Assembly: GCA_019648995.1 (NCBI GenBank)
Contig: BLXT01005873.1
Location: forward strand, 524,128 to 546,219
Length of the DNA: 22,092 nucleotides
Reading direction: 5' to 3'
Source: Plakobranchus ocellatus
Taxonomy: Eukaryota; Mollusca; Gastropoda; Plakobranchidae
Under the pieces are notes generated by a model that was not told the DNA's origin, searched no databases, and was given only the letters and a program-made list of their open reading frames with translations. Made by a program: the position numbers and the translations under genes. Numbering within the stretch: position 1 is the stretch's first letter; each line of letters begins with the position of its first letter. Below are positions 1-9,800 of the stretch, one piece after another.

Positions 1-149
1 AAAAAAAAATGTTTCATTAAGCAATTGCCTTAACAACGATGTAAAGGATAGGCCTCTCTTTATATTACTGAAATTAATTGAAATCATTTTATCCCGTTTT
101 CAAGATGGGAAGTTTAAAATGAATACTATCAGAATAGTAATAGGGCATG

Positions 150-1070
150 TTGCACAACAATGAAACAAGTTATAATATTCAAATATCTTGACTATCTGAT
201 TGCATCAGATGATAGGTAAACAAGCGAAGTAAGTAAGAGAATAATCATTGCTAAAGATAAATTTTAAAAAAATTAAACCAATACCGGCGAAAAAAAATAT
301 AGGTATGGACACGAAAATAAGGGTAATGAAAAGATATGTATAGTGTTTTATTATATGATAGTGAGTGTTTTACAATAAGCAAAGAAACAGAGAGAAAATT
401 GGAAGTACTTGAGATGTGGTTTATTAGAGGAATGATGAGGATATCAGGAAGAAAATAGAGTCATATGAATCGGTGCAAAATTGAAATATGTTGAATACCT
501 GATAAAAGGCGAAATAAGAACATGAGAATAACCATTGCCAAAGATACATTACAAAAAATGAAACCAATATTGGCAGACAGAACCATAACAAAATAAGGGT
601 CATGAAAATATACTTATGTACAGTCCGTACTATTATTTGATAGTGAGTTGGACAATGCGCAAAGAAACAGAGAGAAAACTGGAAGTAATAGAGATGTGGT
701 TTATCAGAAGAATGATGAGGATTTTATGGACGGAAAAAATTCCTGTGAATCGGTACAGAATTCAAATATCTTGACTGATAATATCAGAAGTTGCATGCAC
801 AAGCATAGTAAGTAAAAGAATAGCCATTGCCAAAGATACATTAAAAAATATATGTAACCAATACCGTCAAAAGGAAACATATGAGTATGGACAAGAAAAA
901 AAGGGTTGTGGAAAAATATATTTTGTCCTCACTTTTATTTGGTAGTGAGTATTGGACAATAAACAAGGAAGCAAAGAAAACCAGAAGCAATTGAGATGTG
1001 ATTATAGGGAGAATGATTAGGATATCATGGACGAAAAAAAAGTACAATGAATCGATACTGAAATAATTTT
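150..1070 (+). repeat. Tandem repeat, unit about 280-300 bp, roughly 3.25 copies
   Basis: The same word order recurs three times: CATTGC(C/T)AAAGATA, AACCAATA, TAGTGAGT, ACAGAGAGAAAA, GAGATGTGGTTTAT, GAATGATGAGGAT and TGAATCGGT. GAGATGTG falls at 411, 691 and 993, giving periods of 280 and 302. A partial unit (about 150-222) shares ATTCAAATATCTTGACT and AAGTAAGTAA... with the later unit ends. Copies differ by many substitutions and short indels, so the array is old. No coding frame runs through it. It resembles satellite DNA; the family is not recognised. Confidence 0.85.
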
Positions 1071-1104
1071 TTCTTTACCGATCATTAATCACTATCATAA
1101 GACA

Positions 1105-1445
1105 GAGACGACTACAATTTTCTGCAAATTTTTTTTCAGACACTAGGTGTAGAACTCTTGGCGACCACAGGAAAGATTGAAAGCAAAGCTGTGGAAGGAG
1201 GCAGAGAACAATGTTTATCGCTTTCATGTCTTTAAGTTATGAGCAATGTACAACAGCCTTATGAGATTTATACAGCCTTATGAGATTTATTACTAACAGG
1301 TTTGAAGTGAGGAACGTGATCGCCAATGTCTGTCCCAGATGGGGCACCTAAAGGAGAAATCGGACATGTTTATCGCGAGTGCAACAATCTACACAACGTT
1401 AGCTGCTTTTTCGCAAATTTTATGTAGTATTGTAGTCGCCTCGCC
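1105..1445. repeat. Degenerate foldback (inverted repeat) around a CpG-bearing patch
   Basis: CGACTACAAT at 1109-1118 is inverted exactly at 1429-1438 (ATTGTAGTCG). Weaker similarity continues inward through GCAAATTT-type words on both arms for perhaps 50 bp. The interior carries the direct repeat ATGTTTATCGC (about 1210 and 1368). This could be a decayed foldback MITE; no target duplication was found. Confidence 0.3.
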
Positions 1446-1473
1446 AGTGGTACCACCTTCTTTCGCCTCCTGA
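1306..1473 (+). other. Short coding-like patch with CpGs, not assigned
   Basis: An open frame of about 55 codons, less AT-rich than its surroundings. It reads EERDRQCLSQMGHLKEKSDM, then a hydrophobic stretch (FIASATIYTTLAAFSQILCS), and ends at a TGA. There is a possible acceptor (TTACTAACAG) at 1299 but no good donor. It could be a decayed exon of an unrelated gene or chance; I do not recognise it. Confidence 0.2.
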
Positions 1474-1522
1474 GGCCATTTCCTCCAACTAAAGAAACCA
1501 CAAAAGCCTTTAACATGAAAGA

Positions 1523-1530
1523 ACTTCCGG
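1523..1530 (-). promoter_or_regulatory. ETS-type site (CCGGAAGT on the minus strand)
   Basis: ACTTCCGG is a perfect ETS/GABP consensus in reverse, in an otherwise AT-rich region about 2.3 kb upstream of the first visible CCDC91 exon. Such sites mark housekeeping promoters, so the transcription start could lie near here, but nothing else in the sequence proves it. Confidence 0.2.
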
Positions 1531-1579
1531 GAGAGACTTAAGTTCAAAACAATAACAAATCTCATACCGTGTAGACCTG

Positions 1580-1935
1580 GAACTAGATCTAGAATCTAGA
1601 TCTAGATCTAGATTTAGATTTAGTTTTTAAAACCTATTCAATACGACTTGTCAGGAAATTACTATAATCACTAAGAATAATTGAAATACTAGAAAAATAT
1701 GCGCTTAAAAAACAGGAACATATTCTAATCTAATCTTGATCGAGATGTAGATCTAGATAAGCGTTTTTGTCCTAATCTAGATTCTAGATCAAGACCTTTA
1801 GATCTAGATTCTAGATCCAGGCTTTGCAAGAGCTTGCATTTTTAGACGCATGCTGAATACAGAGTATCACTAAAAACCTAGAATAGCCTTAAAAAGATAA
1901 GCTATTTAGAATCTAGCCTAGATTCTAGATCCAAA
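1580..1935. repeat. GATCTA-type simple sequence, dispersed runs
   Basis: Runs of GATCTAGATCTAGATTTAGA (1585-1625), CTAATCTAGATTCTAGATC (1774-1822) and GCCTAGATTCTAGATC (1915-1932) sit among AT-rich sequence. The same words recur singly elsewhere (about 1748, 2717, 11034, 11558, 12546). They are self-complementary, so each run can fold on itself. Confidence 0.7.
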
Positions 1936-1949
1936 CATTTTGTGACATT

Positions 1950-3791
1950 GAAGTCAGCATTTGATTAGGCCTGTAAGGTCCGATTATAATCCTAAATAGC
2001 AAATAATTTAGTAACCTATAATGGCAAGCAATAATCAAGGACGTGAAGCAGAGGTAACATCTAATTTTTCTTATGTCCCATTGGTTATCAGCAGTAGTCC
2101 TAGATTTCAGTTATAGGCTAGTTTTTGTGAATACATACATGTATACATATTTATTTCAAAGATATTATTAAGGCCAACCTTATTTTCCTGAACGTTTGGA
2201 TAAATAGAGCCCGACCTTATTTTCCCTAACACCTTATATTTGTAAAGAAAAAGAGAGAGTTCAATAACATAGACATACTTGTACTCATACAGCCTGGGTA
2301 TATATGCACAGGTCCCTGTTAAAGTACCACTGCATTCAATTTGCCTAGTGTTCGGGAAAATAGTCACTTTGTATATTAAGCACATGGGGAGAATTTCCAC
2401 ACTGGTCAAGACTTTTTAATTTGATGGGTACAATCTTTTAAAGGAAGGACAACCGCACAAGGGAACCACCTATAAATTAATATTAGCTTTCCTTCCAAAA
2501 TCCAATATGTACCTTTATTTTATCAAATATCAAGTTAAAACATTTGGATGTGATAATGTTTCTCAGCTTCATTTAATTTCTTAATATCATCTTAAGTAAT
2601 TTGCAAGCAATTTGCTATGGTGCGGAAATCATTCCCTATTTAATATTAGTGTTCTAAATACTCTTTTTACCTGTTTGGAGGTTTTTTCCTAGTGTAGAAA
2701 TCCGCTCTGATGTTTTAGATCTAATTGTAGTTTATCTTAAAATAGCTTTAGATCTACAGGAGGAACAATGAAGATGGAGAAGAATCACGTAGTAGGTGTA
2801 GCTGTTTCCAGAAAATCAATGTGATAGGCCCATGGGACAGAAGCAAAGTATCAAAAGTGCCAAGTATCATTGAGGTTGAGCAGACCTTGAGTAAAAGACA
2901 GTTGTAAAGCTGCTTACTGATAAGACCTGTTTGTGCAAAGAACATTGTTATTATATATATCTGAAAACAGACAAAATTAAAAGAATACTTAAATGAGAGC
3001 AACCAAGCTCTGTGTAGGAATTATGCCCCCCTTGAATATAGAAGACCTGCGTTGATTGGACTTGCCTACCTTGTAGTCAAATTACTACACCACCGAAGAG
3101 AAATAGGTGTTCTATATAAATGATCCAAACATGCAAAATTTTGACAAAGATGGATATCATACATCCTTACCTAGATATGTCAAAGGCAAAGCTTGAGGTC
3201 TTCAGTTAAACCTGGACAAAAATATGTAGTCTGAAGGACATAAAGTCCTTTAGACTGAGAATTACAGATGATTGGAATAGAATTTTTGGTACTCATATGT
3301 GTGCTAACTGCTTGTCACTTGACTGGCAGAATTTTCAAGGGATTCTGAAACTGCAATGTCCTTTCTTTGAAATCCATTAGAGTGGGTCAACAGAAGAAAA
3401 AAGAGTGATTATCACAGAAAAGGTGCAGTTTCTGACTACTTGACTGAAATAGAAATCTCGTAATGCTTTTGCGGCCTTCTGGCTGAAATGGGAGAAGCAG
3501 CCTCAAATGAAAGATTATCAACAACCACACCACAGAATCTATCTAGAAGTTATAAATACAGTTCCCAGTAAATTTCTCGGCCTTTTCCATATGCACTGCA
3601 TGGTGACCAGCATGGCACCACCTTGTGATTTACATAGCCATGATTAGTACCACTGTTATTGTGAATTGAATAAAGAGTCTGTCTAGCAAAGATGTTTAAA
3701 GCTGACTGTTCCACCATATTTATAACTTGTACATCACGTTTCAAATTTATGTCTTTCTTATTTGCTTGAATATAATTTTATTTTCATTCAG
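1950..3791. other. Upstream sequence with no supported gene
   Basis: AT-rich, with many stops in all frames. The longest open stretches (minus strand, about 2107-2409 and 2754-3002) look like chance. A weak candidate first coding exon at 2760-2791 is described in the findings. Otherwise it probably belongs to the first intron or 5' flank. Confidence 0.5.
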
Positions 3792-3830
3792 GATGGGGAT
3801 GATGACTTTGCAGATTTTGGAGGATTTGAG
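3792..3830 (+). CDS. CCDC91: CCDC91 coding exon 1 seen: GGA/gamma-adaptin ear-binding motif
   Basis: A 39-base microexon between TTTTCATTCAG and GTGAGG, encoding exactly 13 residues, DGDDDFADFGGFE. The acidic-phenylalanine FGGFE core is the family's ear-domain ligand. It begins and ends between codons and joins the next exon as FGGFE-AAEP, like human FGGFE-AAET. In vertebrates this motif sits directly after the initiator Met, so here the Met must come from an upstream exon. Confidence 0.88.
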
Positions 3831-6800
3831 GTGAGGTGGAGAATTTTCTTAGGAATTTTAACATCCTTTCATGCTTACTAACTTATTGTACATTTTTTAT
3901 AAATCTTTAAAAAAAAAAATGTTTCCCCAGTCCAAGCTCATTACAGTTTATATAACTTGAAAGCAATCTTAGTAGTAAATTATGAATTATATTTGTCACT
4001 GAGGAAAAAGATGTTCTGTTTTCTGTAATTTTTTCTGAAAGTTACAGAGATCCCTTATCAAGGATACTTGTTTGAGTTTTGCAAAGGTATGACAGCCTGA
4101 CCATAACTTCAAAACTGTTGCTACAGACCCAACTTTCAAAGACAAAACTGAAAATGTCTTTGGGCATTTAATGCATCATTTAATTGGCCTATGTTACAAA
4201 AAGTGTGGAAAAAAATTGGCCAGAGGCATGATAAAGAAAAACTTTTGAAGATACAATAGGATCAACATAACTACTTTTGAAATGATGGGAGTGGATTTAG
4301 TTGTAAATTAAGGAGGTAATTCAATCCATACAATTATGATCAAACATGAAACTACATACTTTTAACATCCAATAACCTGCCTACCAGTAGGTGATTTGAG
4401 GCTGCTTCACGTTCCTTGTTCCAGGCCTTGATAGTGGGCCAAAAGTTTCCTGTCCATTTCAGGACAAATTGGATAACTACTCAGCCCTAAAGCATTGATC
4501 AGAGTGGTAACACTTAAAAAATTACCCTTTGTTTGATCAAGGCATTAATCCTCTCAACAAATATGGCATTGGTGGTATATTAGTCATCACATATGACCTA
4601 AAATATGCAGGAACCTTTTCTTACAGAAATGCACCACTTGTACCTGGCCCAGCAGAGGCTAAACAGCCTATTGATACTTAATAGTTAGAGGATTTGATAT
4701 TTGCATTCACAAATGTTTTTAACTCTGTAAGTTTCTGATCACCACAGGCAGCTGAACCAGTTGCTGACATGCCGGCTACCCAAGCTCAGGCAGCTGCCTC
4801 TCCATGGGCCATGTTCAATGCTGGTATGTTGCTACCTTTGTTTCCCTCAACTCCCCTCCCTCTCATCGAAGTTGTTCATTATTAGACATAGTTTTAAATA
4901 TTCAAAATTTTTTCTATATTTATGTAAATTGTCACCTTTAGCAGAAAATAATGTTGATTTATGAATATATCATGATGCATATCCTCACAATCTCAAGACT
5001 TAATGAAAGGAACTGGAAGCTAATAGAAAGGAGATGTAGACATCTTAATTGTTCTCTGAAAGCCCCTCCTCTGTTAAATGTTTATCCAATTCAAAGCAAA
5101 GCTTAAACTTCATATGAACTAACTAAAAAAAATATTTTTTTTGCTTAGTTTAAATCTTGGCTGCACTCCACAGATGGAAGTAATAAGTTTTCAGAAGCAA
5201 AAGTGAATAGCAGAAAGAATGACAGCATAGAGCAGGAACCAGGATTCTGGTGATAATTTTTTTGGAAAGTTTCAATTTTATGCAAATTGTGTGTTTTTGT
5301 ATTTCCACCAATGAGAAAAAGGCTGGGATTAATGTGATATTAAAATCTGCATTCAAATTTCTCCTTTGTTTTTTTTGGGTTTGGGCTCAGTAACCCAATG
5401 ACTGCCTGAAAGAAAAAAATGCTGGAAAGTACCAAAGAAGTGCATAGATTGTTACACAAGACTTAAAAAATCTCTTTCTATAGCAATGTATCTATCAATA
5501 AGCCTTTTTTTTTTCAGGCAATGCTTCAGGTCAGCCTGACCTTTTGTGTGCACAGAACCGGTTCCCCAACTACCTTGACCCATCTGGTATCACAGGACCT
5601 GGTGATGGTGCAGGTTTGAATTCAAATCTCAACAATCATGCCACAGGGAATCCTCCAGATTTGCCGCAAGCTGATCTGCTCAGTGGACAGCTGTTGGGGG
5701 TGGGTAATCTCCACTTGTGTGTTTCACTTCCAGTCAAAAGGATTTTTAATTGGACACTTACCCATTACAATTGCTAGATTTTTTTCTTTTTTTAGAATTT
5801 AATGTTTGTTGTTTTTTTTTTTTTAAAGCAGTTTTACAAATGGTATGAAATTGTAAGGAAGATTATTTCTTGTGGTGTAGAAAGAGTTAAAAAAAATATA
5901 AAAAATTTGTGACAATTTTTATAATAATTTTGTGTTTTTTAAGCATTTGCTTTCAGCTCTGAGCTTAGGTATAGGTTCTTTAATTAATTTTATTTCACCT
6001 TAGCCTCTTTCACTGTAATTATTTAAAAAAGGCTACATTTGTAGTACTATATGTATTTTGAACACAAAAAGAGGGCTAGAAAAAATCATTTATCCCTTGG
6101 CTGGGCCTGCCCAGATGTTTTGCAAAAGTTTTCATCTTAAGCATTTGAAAATGACACTGTAGCAAAAAGGCATTTTTTAGTGATGACATCTTATACAAAG
6201 AGAGTGTTTTGGCATAATATTTGGCAATAAATTACTGTAAAGATTTCTTATCTCTTTATTAAGAAGAGATGTTTGCATGTTCTATAGGCTAATCAACTGC
6301 GAAACAGTATATATTCACCTGGCAGTTTTGAAGAAAAAATGTACAATTTCACTGTAATGTGGGTTTTGATTTCTAGCAGCATTTGCTTTTCATTTCTCCA
6401 TATGCTTAGATATTAATTAGTCATCATTTAAAACATGGATTCAACAAATTTTTAATAACAACTCCATTTATGTGCATATTCCACTGTAAGCAACTCTTAA
6501 TTATTTTAATAGTTATAATCCCCAGTGAATTTTTTGGTCCATGATAAAGAAAATTTGAAACAGTTCTTTTGTAAGCATGGTTCCACACCTGCAAAAATTT
6601 GTTTTCCTTGAGAGGAATTAATCCAGATTGTTTCCAGACAATCCGCAAAAGAAATTGTACAAATAAATTTAGGAAAAAGGGAATAAACAGCAATACTCAA
6701 GCTTATTTAAGTTTCTATATTTTCTTATATAAGAATAGTTCGGAGGATTTAAAAAAAATTATCTTAAATAAACAGGCTCGTATTGCTGAAAATGCCTTGG

Positions 6801-9800
6801 ATGGAGCTTTGGCTGCTGGTGGAGGAGGCCAAGGGTTTCATGCCAGTCATAGCCATATCAATGGTCGTCTCCCAGACCTAGGCCTTGGCAACAATGAAAA
6901 TCGACTGTTTGGTCAAGGTAATGGGCCTGAAACTGCAGAGTGTTCCATTGATGATCAAGGCCCTGTTAACCCTGCTCCCTTTGAACTGCTGGACAGTGCT
7001 AATGGTGTTTCGCATCCTGTGAGGGCAGGGATCATGGATCCTCATGCTACTCTGCAGGATGGGGCTGTTGCAGAGATTCATGCTGGAGGAGAAAGACTTG
7101 TTGGCGATGCCATGGGTGGCACTGCTGGAGCATCTTTTGAAGCAAATCAATGTCCAAATTTGCCTGAGGCTGAAGTACACGTAGCCAGACAAGACAGTGA
7201 AAGGGACAATGCGCTACAGCAGGTGTGTCTTGATATAATTTTTTTTTTTTTTTCAAGTTTTTGTTAGATAAAGCTATTTCACTCATTAAGGTGATTCGTG
7301 TAGAACTAAGCACTGGTTGTAGGATTCATTCATGTCCTTAGTGGATGGCTGTTGCATAAGTTGCAATGCCACCAATGCGTCCCTCATTTTCTTGCTATCA
7401 TATTAATTATCAGCATTTACTAAAGTTCTTTGTCTCTTAAACACAACCCTTTTTTGTCTACTATATCAGTAAAATAACATACCTGCCTTTTTTTTTAACC
7501 TCTATGTGACAAGTATTTTCTCTGGTTTTTTTTTTTGCTTTTTTTTTTTAATAAAGAAGAATGATTTTACATCTCCTGAGGTTTATTTGATTGGCTATTT
7601 TTTATGGACTTGATTACTAATGTAAATAGACGTAATTTTTGTTCCTGCTCAAATTTGTCCTCCAGAGACTAGCTGCTCTCACGGATGAAAATTTACGGTT
7701 GGAAAATGAGTTGAGCAGATATCGTGATGAATTAGCTACTCAGAGGTCAAGGCTGCAGGAAGTGGAAGCCCGTCACCAGGCTCAGCTTGAAGAAGTCAGG
7801 AGTGCAGGTCATGATGCTCTTGCTGTAGTTGTCGAACAATACAAGGTAAATTCAAAATGATCGGTTCAACAAGTTTCCCATTCCTGATTTTGGCCTAAGT
7901 CCTTGATATGCACAGGTCTAGGCTTATATATTTTAATTTATTTGACATCCATTTCTCTCAGGACCAGTTCAATTGAATCATATGATATGTGCAATGTTTA
8001 GGAGAAAACAGACTTCTGTATTGAAAAAATTTTTTTTTGAGTGAAGTGTGTTTAAATTTATTGATCTAAGATAGTAGGCATGAACCTTGTAGTAAGAAGA
8101 AATTCTTCTTCAGATGAAGTATCTAGATTGAGTTTTAAGCTGAAGTGAATGTGGAAATGGGTGGTCAAATTGTTACATATTTCTTATTTTTAACCAGGAG
8201 CAATCTAAAACAGTTGTTTTGGAACAGCAGGAGGAAACACATCGACATATTGCAGAGATTGTCAGGGAGCAGATGCAAGCTTTCCAGGACTTGCTGCAAA
8301 CACAGGTGACTAAGAAAGCTGCTTGTAAAGCACTTTTCACATCTTCCATTCCTCTTCTCATGTTTTTTTTTTTTTTTTCTCTTTTTCAAATGTCAAAACT
8401 GAATCTTGACATGTACAGAGTCAGGTTGGGGCCTGGATTTGGAGGCACAGTCTGACAAGTTTCAGTGGTCTGAAGACCCTCGTGATGTTGGCATTTTATT
8501 CATGAAAAGAAAGCTTGTTCATTTCTCCACACATTCCCCATTGATTATTTTAGGTATTTAAAAAAAAATAATATTTGAATCTATAACTTTTTCAGTGAAA
8601 CATGATACGAAAAAAAATTAGAGTTATACCCCTTACCTTAGTAATTTGACTGTGTGAAATTCTGAGAGGGTTTGGTAAGTTAAGGATGAAACATTCAATT
8701 CTCTACAGATACTCTCACAAGGTTTTAGTCATCTTGATTTTCTCTGTCCCTTTTAATTTTAGTTCAATTAAAAAAAAACTTGATCTGAGAGAAAGAAAAG
8801 AGATAAAATGAAATCTAGGATGCCAGATTTTATTGGTTTTTGTTTTTCTACCTAAGGAAAAAAAATTATATTACTTTTTCAATTAATACTAATTTAATTG
8901 CATACCTTAAAAATTGTCTCCAAAAAATGTTTGAATTAAATATTTTTATTTATACATGACTGACTATATATCTGCAAAATGAGACATTCTGTGGAAAGAT
9001 ATACTATTAAAGTTTATCACAGATTTCACAAAAGGATGAGTCTAAATCTACTTGAAACTTCAATGTTTTTATATTTGTTTATGCATATTTTGGAATATAT
9101 CATGACCTGTATACTTTCTATTTTCATTATAAAGAAGCTGCTATAGCATACAACATATGTCATCCGTTTATGCATAGTTGCAAATTCGCTGGCTGTGGCC
9201 AGTATGCTGGCCAATCAAAATTTCTTGTCAATCACTGCCGGCCAGTGGGAGATTTGGAGTGAAGCCTTGATTGTGAAAATTGGGCTTTGAGTTTGCTTGT
9301 GGGTTAAAAATAAGAAATACACCACGGAAGTTTATTTTTAAAAGTAGACCTGTCTTCTTTGTTTTGTGCAGGAAAATAGTGTTATGAATGACTATAAATG
9401 CGGTTACCTGGGCGGCTATTGCTAAAATCCCATTGATATAATGGTCTCGATGTACAGGAAAAAAGATATCTTCTCTTGTTTTATTTTTTGGGTCAGTCAA
9501 AGCTTGGGCTTTAATGTGCACTCATATTTTCATTTTAAAAGAAAGTTAACGTACTTTCAGACATCTAAATTTATTGGAACAAAAACATTTCTAACCTAGA
9601 TGTAGGTTACTTGACCTTTTTTTAATTGTCTAGGTAGATCTAATCCAAATTTTGTTCAGACCCAAAGGTATCACTGAGCTCTTGTTCTCGGATCTATATA
9701 TCCTTATGGCGGGTTTCACAAAACTGGTTCCCCAAACATCACAAATTTTGGAAAAAATAAAAGTGATTGAAAATAGTCTTATTATATATCAATGGAAAGG

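Larger units (their letters stand above)
3831..8197. other. Introns between exons 1 and 6
   Basis: Five introns (3831-4747, 4824-5517, 5700-6775, 7223-7665, 7846-8197), all AT-rich with T tracts before each acceptor. I see no RNA gene, transposon end or antisense gene in them. Open frames here on either strand overlap exons or are short and compositionally noncoding. Confidence 0.6.

Noticed and set aside
5700-5703. Alternative donor GTAATC at 5704 for exon 3
   Set aside because: It leaves phase 1, whereas exon 4 needs phase 0; GTGGGT at 5700 fits.
6599-6775. N-terminal part of the 222-codon + strand frame upstream of exon 4
   Set aside because: It is AT-rich and lies before a clear AATAAACAG acceptor. 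The frame is open by chance, and the upstream exon's phase fits only a start at 6776.
6878-7313. Two minus-strand frames of 104 and 88 codons opposite exon 4
   Set aside because: They are antisense shadows of the coding exon; no independent signals support them.
9228-9521. 97-codon minus-strand frame in the large intron
   Set aside because: It has AT-driven composition and no recognisable motif, and it lies outside the transposon boundaries.
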